DNA from: an uncultured Gammaproteobacteria bacterium
Lineage (GTDB): Bacteria > Pseudomonadota > Gammaproteobacteria > GCA-002705445 > GCA-002716945
Direction of reading: 5' to 3'
DNA length: 25,856 nucleotides
NCBI GenBank assembly: GCA_913043035.1
Contig: CAJWMM010000001.1
Span: 1-25,856 of the forward strand
In this document: positions 1 to 7,795 of the stretch, in pieces
How the letters are laid out: every line of letters starts with the position of its first letter
Numbering within the stretch: the first letter of the stretch is position 1
Program-made: the position numbers and the translations under genes
The notes under the pieces: generated by a model
Seen by the model: the letters and a program-made list of their open reading frames with translations, nothing else
Database searches by the model: none
Told to the model about the DNA's origin: nothing

Positions 1-1106
1 TTAAGATCCATTATTTCAGACATCCACTCAAATGGATTAGTTGCACCAGGAAATTGTTCTGGTAAACCAACTTGAGTCAATCTTCTGTTAGCTATGAATT
101 TAATGAATTCCTCATATAGACTAGCATTGATACCAAGAATTGGTTTTGGCATAGTATCGTATGCATACTGTGTTTCTAATTTGACTCCAGTCATAATTAA
201 ATCAACCATTTCTGATTTGAAACTATCTGTCCATAATTCTGGATTCTCAAGTTTTATTTGATTAATAACATCAATGCCAAAGTTCATATGCATGGATTCA
301 TCTCTTAAAATATATTGAAATTGCTGTGCGACACCAGTCAATTTATTTCTTCTACCCATAGAGAGTATTTGTGTGAAACCAACATAAAAGAAGATGCCCT
401 CAAATACAACATAGAATGCTATTAAGTCTCTAAGTAGTCTTTGATTATTTTCTTTTGTCCCTGTTCTAAAATTTGGGTCACCTAGACTTTGAGTAAATGG
501 TAGAGCCCACTCAGCTTTTGTTGCTACTGCAGGTATTTCTCGATACATATTAAATATGCGTGTTTCTTCAAGTCCAAGTGACTGAACACAATATGTGTAT
601 GCATGCGTGTGTATTGCTTCCTCAAATGCTTGTCTAAGTAAATATTGTCTACATTCTGGATTTGTTATATGTCTATATACTGCAAGAACTAAATTATTTG
701 CCACAAGCGAATCAGCAGTCGAAAAGAATCCTAGGTTAACTTCGACAATTTTTCTCTCATCTTCAGTAAGTCCTTTAGGGTCATTCCATAGCTTGATGTC
801 ATCATGCATGGCTATTTCCTCAGGCATCCAATGGTTAGCTGACCCATCTAAATATTTTTTCCAAGCCCATTCATATTTAAATGGTACTAATTGGTTTAAG
901 TCTGCTCTACAATTAATGATTGCCTTATCATCAACTCTTATTCTACTCGCACCTTTTTCTATGTTCTCAATACCTGTGAGTCCCTCTTGAGCATACGTAT
1001 TATCAGCTTGAATAATAGGTTCGCTAAGATTATCAGTTTTAGGTTCTGATATTTTTGGCTCAGGTTTGTTTAATGCTTCATTTATAGGGTCGTCCCAGTT
1101 ATACAT
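1..1106 (-). CDS. nrdB: Class Ia ribonucleotide reductase beta (radical) subunit, 3' end cut by window
   Basis: NrdB holds the di-iron/tyrosyl-radical cofactor that starts ribonucleotide reduction in NrdA. About 368 residues are visible and the frame is open to the window edge. The family's carboxylate and histidine ligands are present: D132, E163, H166, E236, E270 and H273. Tyr170 in EAIHTHAY lies seven residues after E163, as the radical tyrosine does in E. coli NrdB, which points to a tyrosyl-radical class Ia enzyme. The ATG at 1106 is five bases after the stop of the small gene 1112-1273. A weak AAGG-type ribosome site overlaps the end of that gene. It is the last gene of the nrdA operon. 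Identification is confident; only the far C-terminus is missing. Confidence 0.96.
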   Translation of the reverse strand, partial: MYNWDDPINEALNKPEPKISEPKTDNLSEPIIQADNTYAQEGLTGIENIEKGASRIRVDDKAIINCRADLNQLVPFKYEWAWKKYLDGSANHWMPEEIAMHDDIKLWNDPKGLTEDERKIVEVNLGFFSTADSLVANNLVLAVYRHITNPECRQYLLRQAFEEAIHTHAYTYCVQSLGLEETRIFNMYREIPAVATKAEWALPFTQSLGDPNFRTGTKENNQRLLRDLIAFYVVFEGIFFYVGFTQILSMGRRNKLTGVAQQFQYILRDESMHMNFGIDVINQIKLENPELWTDSFKSEMVDLIMTGVKLETQYAYDTMPKPILGINASLYEEFIKFIANRRLTQVGLPEQFPGATNPFEWMSEIMDL

Positions 1107-1111
1107 AATAA

Positions 1112-1273
1112 TTACCGCCTTTGTTTGTTCGTTAAATGCTGCCATCCTTTCAGCGCAGACAAATTCTTTTTGGTTATTTCGAGTTCTTCCAGTTCTCTTT
1201 TAATGTTCACAACCGTATACACTAGTAGTGTTACAATAACTGCAATTGATGAAATAATATATATCATTGACAT
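1112..1273 (-). CDS. Small single-pass membrane protein between nrdA and nrdB
   Basis: This is a 53-residue ORF. Its ATG at 1273 overlaps the last codons of nrdA, and its stop is five bases before the nrdB start, so it looks translationally coupled to both. Residues 3-22 form one hydrophobic helix rich in I, V and L. Residues 24-40 are charged and heptad-like (KRELEELEITKKNL), followed by a basic tail ending NKQRR. The predicted form is a short membrane anchor with a cytosolic helix. A second ATG at 1267 could also start it. I do not recognise a family. Its fixed position between the two reductase genes suggests a link with NrdA/NrdB, for example membrane tethering, but that is inference. It could also be a spacer ORF with no function. 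Confidence 0.6.
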   Translation of the reverse strand: MSMIYIISSIAVIVTLLVYTVVNIKRELEELEITKKNLSALKGWQHLTNKQRR

Positions 1274-4119
1274 GCCTCACATTCTGGATCATCTATTAAG
1301 CACTGCTCGCTCTCAGTATTATTACTTACGGCATTTAAAGCAGAACCACTGTTGTCTGTAGTACTTTTTTCAACATGTGTTGCTCCAAGTGATCGTAAAT
1401 AATAAGTCGTTTTCAAACCTCTAATCCATGCTAGTTTATAGGCACTATCTAGTTTTTTACCATCCGTATCAGGAATATACAAATTGAGAGATTGGGACTG
1501 ATCTATCCACTTTTGTCGTCTCGCAGCAGCTTCAACGAGCCACCTAGTGTCTATCTCAAAACATGTTTGATAGAGAGTTTTTAAATCATCAGGTACTCTA
1601 CTTATCGAGCTCAATTGACCATCAAAATATTTTAAATCTTTAATCATTACTTCATCCCAAATATTTGCTTTCTTGAAGTCTTCAATCAAATATGGATTGA
1701 TGACTGTGAATTCACCTGACAAGTTTGATTTAACATAGAGGTTTTGATATGTGGGCTCTATTGATTGAGAAACACCGCATATGTTTGATATCGTTGCGGT
1801 TGGTGCGATGGCTAATGTATTTGAATTTCTCATGCCATGCTCCTTAATCTGATCTCTAAGTTTTTGCCAATCAAGCGTCTCACTCATATCAACATCTAAA
1901 TACTTTCCACGTATTTTTTTTAAGTTTCTTAAGCTATCTATCGGAAGTATTCCTTGACTCCAAAGTGATCCATCAAAAGATTCATATGAACCTCTTTCTT
2001 TAGCTAACTCCATTGATGCAGAAAGAGCATAGTAACTTATAACTTCCATACTTTTATCTGCAAAGTCTACAGCATCCTCGGATGCATATGACATTCTAAG
2101 TTTGTAAAGTGAATCTTGAAAGCCCATAACTCCCAAGCCAACTGGCCTATGTTTAAAATTAGAGTTTTTCGCTTTATCGACACTATAATAGTTATAGTCA
2201 ATGACATTATCGAGCATTCTCATTGCAGTTTTCACAGTCTTCCGCAATTTTTTCGTATCAAGTTGCATATCATTAGTTATGTGTGCTGATAAATTGACAG
2301 AGCCTAGATTACAAACAGCGATTTCATCTTTAGATGTGTTTAAAGTAATCTCAGTGCAAAGATTTGAAGAGTGCACTACACCAGTGTGTTGCTGAGGTGA
2401 TCTTAAGTTACAAGGGTCTTTAAAAGTTATCCATGGATGTCCCGTTTCGAAAAGCATGCTTAGGATTTTTCTCCATAAATCAATAGCCTTAACTCTCTTG
2501 AAGTTACTTATCTTGCCTTGATCAGCTAAATTTTCATACTCAGTATATTTCTCCTCAAAATCTAAACCTGTTAAATCATGTAGGTCTACAGTATCGTTAG
2601 GCGAAAAAAGTGTCCATTCTTCGTCGCTATGAACCCGTTTCATAAATAAATCAGGTATCCAATTTGCAGTATTCATATCATGAGTTCTTCTTCTATCGTC
2701 CCCTGTGTTTTTTCTTAGTTCTAGGAATTGCTCTATATCAAGATGCCAAGTCTCTAAATAAGCACACATAGCTCCTTTTCGTTTTCCACCTTGATTAACT
2801 GCAACTGCTGTATCGTTAGCAACTTTCAAAAAAGGTATAACACCTTGGCTTTTACCATTAGTGCCTTTTATGTATGACCCAAGTGCCCTAACTTGTGACC
2901 AATCATTCCCGAGACCTCCTGCAAATTTAGATAGCATTGCATCGTCACTTATTCCCTCGAAAATACCTTTAAGGTCATCTGGTATAGTTGATAAATAACA
3001 CGACGATAGTTGTGGACGAAGAGTCCCTGAATTAAACAGAGTAGGTGTGCTGCACATAAAGTCAAAAGATGAAATTAAATCATAGAACTCTACAGCTCTT
3101 TCTTCTCTATTCTTTTCATTTATTGCAAGTCCCATTGCCACTCTCATAAAAAATGCTTGAGGTAGTTCAAACCTAATTTCTTTTGAGTGTATGAAATATC
3201 TATCATATAAAGTTTGTAAACCAAGATATGTGAAGGCTTTATCTTTATCAGCACTAATATGCTTACATAAGTAATCAAGATCAAAATTTAATAATTCTTT
3301 ATCAAGTAGATTAAGTTCACATGCTTTGACTAAATATGATTTAAAGTAAGTGGGATAAAGATCGCCTATTTCATCAAGCGTAGGAGCTTTATTAGGCTCA
3401 CCTAGAAAAGTTAGAGCTTCCTCATAGATGCTGCTCAAGAGTAATCTAGCAACTACATATGAATAATTTGGGTCTTTCTCAATTAATGGTCTAACTGAAA
3501 TCAAAATTGAGCTTGAGAGATCTTCTTTTTTTATGCCGTCATAAATGTTTTTATCAATGGTTTCATAGACGGCATCAGCAGATACGTCACTTATGTTTTG
3601 ACAACTTTGTGAAATAATTAAACGTAGTTTTGATATATCTAATTGCTCAGTTGTACCATCTTCAAGTGTTACAGATTTATCTATTGGTAAATCTTCTAAG
3701 TCTTCGACTACATTTTGGCTTCTCGCCTTTGTTCTCTCCTCACGATAGAGTACATATGACCTTGCTACATCTTGATAGCCTGCACGCATTATAGCTAACT
3801 CAACCTGATCTTGTATATCTTCGATATGGACAACACCTCCTTCAGGAAATCTTCTTTTAATTGCAGAGTCTACTTTATTGGCTAAATTCTCAACTTCATT
3901 ATGAATTCTTGTTGAAGCTGCGGCACTACTACCTTCGACACTCAGGAAAGCTTTAGTCATAGCTACTACTATTTTGCTTAGATCGTATGATGTTACTTTA
4001 CCATTTCTTCTCATCACTCGATACTTGCCTGGTATAGGCGGCATACTTAGATCTTTTTCGTAAACATCAGTCTCTGCTAACTCAGCATGCTGATTATCAT
4101 TGTGTAATTCTTCTTTCAT
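1264..4119 (-). CDS. nrdA: Class Ia ribonucleotide reductase alpha (catalytic) subunit with two ATP-cones
   Basis: The protein reduces ribonucleoside diphosphates to deoxyribonucleotides for DNA synthesis, as a complex with NrdB. It has 951 residues, longer than E. coli NrdA (about 760). The extra length matches a duplicated N-terminal ATP-cone: cone 1 at about 32-120 (KYRVMRRNGKVTSYDLSK) and cone 2 at about 148-232. This is the Pseudomonas-type layout. Active-site residues are N586, C588 and E590 in SSNLCTEITL. The redox pair is C374 (SSCYL) and C603 (VCNLG). The radical-transfer tyrosines are Y906 and Y907. The C-terminal shuttle cysteines are C947 and C950 (CEAC). The promoter region is described separately at 4222-4301. 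The stop overlaps the start of the small gene 1112-1273. Confidence 0.98.
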   Translation of the reverse strand: MKEELHNDNQHAELAETDVYEKDLSMPPIPGKYRVMRRNGKVTSYDLSKIVVAMTKAFLSVEGSSAAASTRIHNEVENLANKVDSAIKRRFPEGGVVHIEDIQDQVELAIMRAGYQDVARSYVLYREERTKARSQNVVEDLEDLPIDKSVTLEDGTTEQLDISKLRLIISQSCQNISDVSADAVYETIDKNIYDGIKKEDLSSSILISVRPLIEKDPNYSYVVARLLLSSIYEEALTFLGEPNKAPTLDEIGDLYPTYFKSYLVKACELNLLDKELLNFDLDYLCKHISADKDKAFTYLGLQTLYDRYFIHSKEIRFELPQAFFMRVAMGLAINEKNREERAVEFYDLISSFDFMCSTPTLFNSGTLRPQLSSCYLSTIPDDLKGIFEGISDDAMLSKFAGGLGNDWSQVRALGSYIKGTNGKSQGVIPFLKVANDTAVAVNQGGKRKGAMCAYLETWHLDIEQFLELRKNTGDDRRRTHDMNTANWIPDLFMKRVHSDEEWTLFSPNDTVDLHDLTGLDFEEKYTEYENLADQGKISNFKRVKAIDLWRKILSMLFETGHPWITFKDPCNLRSPQQHTGVVHSSNLCTEITLNTSKDEIAVCNLGSVNLSAHITNDMQLDTKKLRKTVKTAMRMLDNVIDYNYYSVDKAKNSNFKHRPVGLGVMGFQDSLYKLRMSYASEDAVDFADKSMEVISYYALSASMELAKERGSYESFDGSLWSQGILPIDSLRNLKKIRGKYLDVDMSETLDWQKLRDQIKEHGMRNSNTLAIAPTATISNICGVSQSIEPTYQNLYVKSNLSGEFTVINPYLIEDFKKANIWDEVMIKDLKYFDGQLSSISRVPDDLKTLYQTCFEIDTRWLVEAAARRQKWIDQSQSLNLYIPDTDGKKLDSAYKLAWIRGLKTTYYLRSLGATHVEKSTTDNSGSALNAVSNNTESEQCLIDDPECEACQ

Positions 4120-4221
4120 TCTTTAACTGTTACCTTTTTCTATATAATTTTTGCTTATCTAATGTCCTTATCTTATATTTAGGCACTCGAAAATGTCTTC
4201 AGTGACACTGCTACAATTAGA

Positions 4222-4249
4222 ATTATACCACTAAATATTGTGGTTGTAA
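4222..4249 (-). promoter_or_regulatory. Sigma-70-type promoter of nrdA
   Basis: On the minus strand a -35 TTACAA (4244-4249) is followed by a 16-base spacer and a perfect -10 TATAAT (4222-4227). It lies about 100 bases before the nrdA start and is the only promoter-like match in this gap that coincides with operator sites. An 11-base perfect palindrome, CAGTGTCACTG (4200-4210), lies just downstream in the presumed leader; its role is unknown. Confidence 0.75.
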
Positions 4250-4275
4250 GTACGTTGAAACTCAATATGTTGTGT
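4228..4275. promoter_or_regulatory. Tandem NrdR boxes
   Basis: There are two 16-base palindromic sites: CCACTAAATATTGTGG (4228-4243) and ACTCAATATGTTGTGT (4260-4275). They match the NrdR consensus acaCwAtATaTwGtgt at 13 and 14 of 16 positions. Their starts are 32 bases apart, about three helical turns, which is the usual spacing for paired NrdR sites. The first box fills exactly the spacer between -35 and -10, so bound NrdR (an ATP/dATP-sensing repressor) would block RNA polymerase. The nrdR gene itself is not in the window. Confidence 0.85.
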
Positions 4276-4292
4276 TTTTTTTGTGGTAAAGT

Positions 4293-4301
4293 TGTGGAAA
4301 A
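4293..4301 (-). promoter_or_regulatory. DnaA-box-like site upstream of nrdA
   Basis: TTTTCCACA on the minus strand matches the relaxed DnaA consensus TTWTNCACA. A one-mismatch copy, TTTACCACA, lies 11 bases away at 4282-4290. E. coli nrdAB is known to be controlled by DnaA through boxes upstream of its promoter, so a role here is plausible, but single 9-mers occur by chance in AT-rich DNA. Confidence 0.4.
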
Positions 4302-4346
4302 CCTGTAAATACTTGATTATAAGAATATACTAATATTCTAAAAATA

Positions 4347-5714
4347 TTACATTATTAGGGTTGCAACACCGAGTAAAGATATAAATCCAACGATATCTGT
4401 GATGGTAGTGAGTATTACTCCTCCTGCTATGGCTGGATCTATGTTTAATTTTTTGAGGATCAACGGGAGAGTAACACCACTGATCGCACCTATGATCAAA
4501 TTTACCAGCAAAGCAACTGCAATTACTACCCCAAGAAAGACGCTATCAAACCAGAGATAAACTGCTATTGATACAACTGATGACCATAGAATACCGTTAA
4601 GTACACCAATCGCACTCTCTTTGAGTATAAGCAACTTTGAGTTTGATAAGCCAATTTGGTTTGTTGCTTGTGATCGAATTACAAGAGCAAGGCTTTGCAT
4701 ACCAGCTATCCCACCCATGCTAGCTACAATAGGCATCAGGATTGCAAGCGTTACTATTTTCTCTATCGTCGCTTCAAATATTCCTATTGCAGCAGCCGCA
4801 AGGATTGCTGTAATGAGGTTCGCTCCTAACCATAGAGTTCTTCTTTTTGTACTTTGTATTATTGGTGCAAAAATATCATCTTCTTTATTCAAACCTGCCA
4901 TATTTAAAACCGAGTCATCGGCTTCATCCCTTATGACATCGACAACATCATCAATGGTAATCCTGCCAAGCAGTATTCCATCCTTATCAACAACAGCTGC
5001 TGATAAGAGATCGTGGTCTTCAAATATCTTTGCGACTTCGTGCTCATTTACTTTTGGATCAATAATGTTTTTATCCTCAGTCATGATCTCTGATATAAGT
5101 GCTGAGGGTTTTGCAACTAATAGATTCTGAATAGAAACATATCCGAAATACCTATTCATGATATCTGTTACGAATACATTATCTGTTTGTTCGGGTAACT
5201 CACCTAATTTTCTTAAATACCTGAGAAGTACCTCAACAGTCACATTTGCACGAATATTGATTGTATCAGTGTTCATAAGACCGCCAGCTGTATCATCGGG
5301 GAAAGACAAAACTTTTGCTAGTCGATCTTGGTTTTGCTTATCTAAACTATTAACAGCCTTTTTAATAAGATTTGACGGAAGTGACTTTATGATGTCAGCT
5401 AGATCATCTGTATCAAGATTTTCTGCAATCTTGGCTAGTTCCTCAGTCCCTCCTTCATCTATAAGCTCATCCAATAAATTACCGCGTATCTCCTCACTCA
5501 GTTCAGCAAGGGTTTCCCCTTTGTTTTGATTAGAGACAAGCTTCCAAATTAAGTCTCTTCGATTACGAGGTGAACTCTCAATAACATCGGCAATCTCAGA
5601 TGGGTAAAGAGAGTTGAGCAGATTCCTTGCTTGAATAATTGCTCCACTATCGAGCACCTCAGATAATTGGTCTAAGGTGAGTGCATCTTGTTTTTGCTCT
5701 AATTTTGCTTCCAT
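4347..5714 (-). CDS. mgtE: MgtE-family magnesium transporter/channel
   Basis: This is an inner-membrane Mg2+ channel gated by cytosolic Mg2+. Residue numbers are counted from the GTG at 5738. An N-terminal MgtE domain (about 22-150) ends in the FPDDTAGGLMNT motif. A CBS pair follows (about 190-275). Five membrane helices occupy about 300-463, with the pore motif MPIVASMGGIAGMQ (335-348) and the last-helix motif DPAIAGG...TTITDIVGF (434-452). The length is normal for the family. The frame is open to a GTG at 5738, but that codon has no ribosome site, so I prefer the ATG at 5714 (MEAKLEQK), which has AAAGAG upstream. It follows the porin by a leader with an inverted repeat and a short ORF. Function is confident; the start is less so. 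Confidence 0.93.
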   Translation of the reverse strand: MEAKLEQKQDALTLDQLSEVLDSGAIIQARNLLNSLYPSEIADVIESSPRNRRDLIWKLVSNQNKGETLAELSEEIRGNLLDELIDEGGTEELAKIAENLDTDDLADIIKSLPSNLIKKAVNSLDKQNQDRLAKVLSFPDDTAGGLMNTDTINIRANVTVEVLLRYLRKLGELPEQTDNVFVTDIMNRYFGYVSIQNLLVAKPSALISEIMTEDKNIIDPKVNEHEVAKIFEDHDLLSAAVVDKDGILLGRITIDDVVDVIRDEADDSVLNMAGLNKEDDIFAPIIQSTKRRTLWLGANLITAILAAAAIGIFEATIEKIVTLAILMPIVASMGGIAGMQSLALVIRSQATNQIGLSNSKLLILKESAIGVLNGILWSSVVSIAVYLWFDSVFLGVVIAVALLVNLIIGAISGVTLPLILKKLNIDPAIAGGVILTTITDIVGFISLLGVATLIM

Positions 5715-5783
5715 GAAACCATTATGCTCTTTAAACACAAGGTTTCAAATTTATTTGTTGGAAATTTTCTACTTATGGTGTTT

Positions 5784-5828
5784 TCAATTTAAGGTTGGTT
5801 TGAACAACGGGGAGTTAAATAATGTCAT
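5784..5828 (-). CDS. Possible leader peptide of mgtE
   Basis: This is a 14-residue ORF, MTLFNSPLFKPTLN, with two prolines, in the leader before mgtE. A good ribosome site, AAGG, lies five bases before its ATG. Both the ribosome site and the end of the ORF are inside the arms of the inverted repeat 5791-5842, so its translation would compete with that hairpin. Proline-containing leader peptides (MgtL type) are known upstream of the unrelated Mg2+ transporter mgtA in Salmonella. Similarity here is only in position and logic, and chance is a real alternative for so short an ORF. Confidence 0.3.
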   Translation of the reverse strand: MTLFNSPLFKPTLN

Positions 5829-5842
5829 CCAAACCTTACCTT
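5791..5842. repeat. Inverted repeat between porin and mgtE
   Basis: The plus-strand arms are AAGGT-T-GGTTTG (5791-5802) and CAAACC-TT-ACCTT (5830-5842). They form 11 base pairs with a small internal loop and a 27-base terminal loop. No U-run follows on either strand, so it is not a standard terminator. It starts about 18 bases after the porin stop and ends about 53-77 bases before the mgtE start, so it could be a 3' stabiliser of the porin message or a control hairpin in the mgtE leader. Confidence 0.5.
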
Positions 5843-5859
5843 ATGGGAATGTTTCTATT

Positions 5860-6972
5860 CTAGAAGTCGTGCCTTAAGCCTATCAATGTTGACTCGATAT
5901 TATGATTTACACCATCGCCTGAGCCAGCATCACTTTTAGAGTGAGCTAAATAAACTCTCGATGTTTTTGATAATTTATAATACATACCAATATTATATCC
6001 ATCTCTATCATAAGTAGGACCTTGCTTTGCATCAGTCTCAGCATATGAATATTGAAATTCCATTGGACCTGTCTTATAACGAATACCGTACCAGTTAGCC
6101 TCACCATCGTTGCCGGAGCCTGTAAACATCTTGCTATCAACGCCAATGTCTTCATGCATATACCATATCTTAATCTTATCTCCGCTTTGAAGTTTAAAGT
6201 CTTTTGTTAATGTAACTTTTTCATTGTAGTCTTGCCCTGAGCTATGACTGTCATCTGTATTTCTAGCATAGACAATACTCAAACCAGGCAGAAAAAGATT
6301 TTTGTATTCAATGCCTATTCCAGTATCTTTGTTTGTTGTTGATGTATTGGAATTTTCTCCAACACCGTATATAGCGGCGAATCTAAAGTTACCTGATTTT
6401 AACTCATATAACATAGACTCTCTCCAATAAGAACTATGTGCCATAGATCCCTGAGAAATCATCCTTGTATCACGAGCTTGAGAAATTGTATCGTGAAAAA
6501 TATCATGCTTAGCCAGATATTTGTATGGGGATTCAAGTGACCCGAATTTAAATTGACCGAACGGCGTTAATAATCCAACCCAACCTTGTTTCAAAACAAA
6601 TGAATTACACGGTGACTTAGCATTTGCATCACTATTACAATTTGTGCTGTTTGATGTTGCCCAACCATCAGAAATATCAATTGCATATTCTACTTTGTAA
6701 TTAACAGCATAACCATTACCTATAGTATTTTTACCTTTAACACCTACTCTTCCCATACCCTCATCATCACGAAGATTAGATATTTTTTTATTATTACTGG
6801 TTGAATTATCGGAATTATCGTATTGAACAAATAATCTCCCGTAAAAAATTGCACTCGAGCCTTTTTTTTCTGTGGCTGCATATGTATTTTCAGATGTCAT
6901 CAATCCACCAACAAAACTAAGTGCGGGAATTGCAATTATTGTTATAATTAAATATCTGTATATTTCTTTCAT
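5860..6972 (-). CDS. Gram-negative outer-membrane porin, probably phosphate-starvation induced
   Basis: This 370-residue general porin forms a diffusion pore in the outer membrane. Residues 1-32 are a signal peptide: a hydrophobic stretch, then a cleavage site near TYA-A. The mature part reads as a beta-barrel of the Neisseria/Bordetella porin type: AIFYGRLFVQYD at the start, GRVGVKGK, QGWVGLLTPFGQFKFGSLESPYK in the middle, and a C-terminal phenylalanine in the final strand LIGLRHDF, the usual assembly signal. A GGAAGAG ribosome site precedes the ATG. It follows phoB, with a Pho-box-like repeat in the 136-base gap, so it is probably a Pho-regulon porin. It is not recognisably OprP or PhoE by sequence; substrate preference is inferred from context. 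Confidence 0.85.
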   Translation of the reverse strand: MKEIYRYLIITIIAIPALSFVGGLMTSENTYAATEKKGSSAIFYGRLFVQYDNSDNSTSNNKKISNLRDDEGMGRVGVKGKNTIGNGYAVNYKVEYAIDISDGWATSNSTNCNSDANAKSPCNSFVLKQGWVGLLTPFGQFKFGSLESPYKYLAKHDIFHDTISQARDTRMISQGSMAHSSYWRESMLYELKSGNFRFAAIYGVGENSNTSTTNKDTGIGIEYKNLFLPGLSIVYARNTDDSHSSGQDYNEKVTLTKDFKLQSGDKIKIWYMHEDIGVDSKMFTGSGNDGEANWYGIRYKTGPMEFQYSYAETDAKQGPTYDRDGYNIGMYYKLSKTSRVYLAHSKSDAGSGDGVNHNIESTLIGLRHDF

Positions 6973-7083
6973 TGTATCTCTTCCTATTTAAATTATTGAT
7001 CTAAGACGTCAAAATCATAAATAGTATAAGATTAATAGTAGTATGTTTTTATAAAAGTAATATGAAAGAATTAAGTATCAATT

Positions 7084-7101
7084 ATTACAAAAATGTTACA
7101 A
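7084..7101 (-). promoter_or_regulatory. Pho box upstream of the porin
   Basis: The minus strand reads TTGTAAC-ATTT-TTGTAAT: two nearly identical 7-mers 11 bases apart with a 4-base A/T spacer. This is the layout of a PhoB dimer site (CTGTCAT-N4-CTGTCAT). The half sites match the E. coli consensus at 4 and 5 of 7 positions, but they match each other at 6 of 7. It lies just past the phoB stop and about 112 bases before the porin start. Confidence 0.6.
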
Positions 7102-7108
7102 GATAATA

Positions 7109-7795
7109 TTAATTTTTATCATCAAGTGAATAGCCAGATGATCGTATGGTTCGTATTACCTTGCATTCTTCACTAACGCTTAAGGCTTTGCGTAATCTTC
7201 TTATGTGTACATCTATAGTTCTATCTGTGATATAAACATTAGTGCCCCATACTGCATCAAGTAGTTGCTGTCTACTGTAAACCCTTCCTGGATTTTTCAT
7301 TAAAAATTCCAAAATTCTATACTCCCTTGGTCCGAGCTTAGTTTCTTTGTCACAACAGTAAACTCTATGCATATCAGTATCCATAACTATATTTCCATAT
7401 TTAAGTTTAGATGTAAGACTAGATTCATTGCTTCTTCGCAGTAGAGCACTTATCCGCGCCAGAAGCTCTTTTGGGCTAAAAGGCTTAATAAGATAATCAT
7501 CTGCGCCATTGTCAAAACCTTGGAGTAAATCCTCTTCTTCGCCCTTAGCTGTAAGCATTATCACTGGGGTTCTTTGTATCTCTTTTTTAGATCTTATAAA
7601 CTTACAGATCTCTGTGCCCTCGATGTCAGGCAACATTCTATCGAGAAGTATAAGGTCAGGCTTCAACTCCTGAATTTTGAGCATACCGTCATATCCATTT
7701 AACGAAAAATCAAATTTATATCCAGCAGATTTGATATTGTATTCTAGTAAGGAGACCAGTGATTCTTCATCTTCAATAGAGAAAATGGTTTTCAC
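7109..7795 (-). CDS. phoB: Phosphate regulon response regulator PhoB
   Basis: This 228-residue OmpR/PhoB-family regulator activates phosphate-starvation genes when phosphorylated by PhoR. The receiver domain (about 1-120) has the acidic pair E8/D9, the phospho-acceptor D52 in LILLDRMLP, the threonine of VIMLTAKG and the lysine of LIKPFSP. The C-terminal winged helix (about 130-228) contains LGPREYRILEFL and the recognition region ITDRTIDVHIRRLRKAL. It starts with GTG sharing one base with the phoU stop (TAGTG), so the two are translationally coupled. It is separated from phoR by the whole pst operon, unlike the adjacent phoBR of E. coli. Confidence 0.96.
   Translation of the reverse strand: MKTIFSIEDEESLVSLLEYNIKSAGYKFDFSLNGYDGMLKIQELKPDLILLDRMLPDIEGTEICKFIRSKKEIQRTPVIMLTAKGEEEDLLQGFDNGADDYLIKPFSPKELLARISALLRRSNESSLTSKLKYGNIVMDTDMHRVYCCDKETKLGPREYRILEFLMKNPGRVYSRQQLLDAVWGTNVYITDRTIDVHIRRLRKALSVSEECKVIRTIRSSGYSLDDKN

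Noticed and set aside
595..990. 131-codon plus-strand ORF inside nrdB
   Set aside because: It lies antisense within a clearly conserved nrdB with all metal ligands; it is a shadow frame.
4621..5130. 169-codon plus-strand ORF antisense to mgtE
   Set aside because: Its hydrophobic look comes from being opposite the mgtE membrane region; no family is recognised and mgtE is intact.
5739..5859. Mg2+ riboswitch (M-box) before mgtE
   Set aside because: The gap is too short for the roughly 160-base M-box and shows only one simple hairpin with none of the M-box multi-helix layout.
5677..5877. 66-codon plus-strand ORF over the mgtE start and the porin-mgtE gap
   Set aside because: It is antisense to mgtE and the porin end, has no ribosome site or recognisable product, and runs through the inverted repeat.
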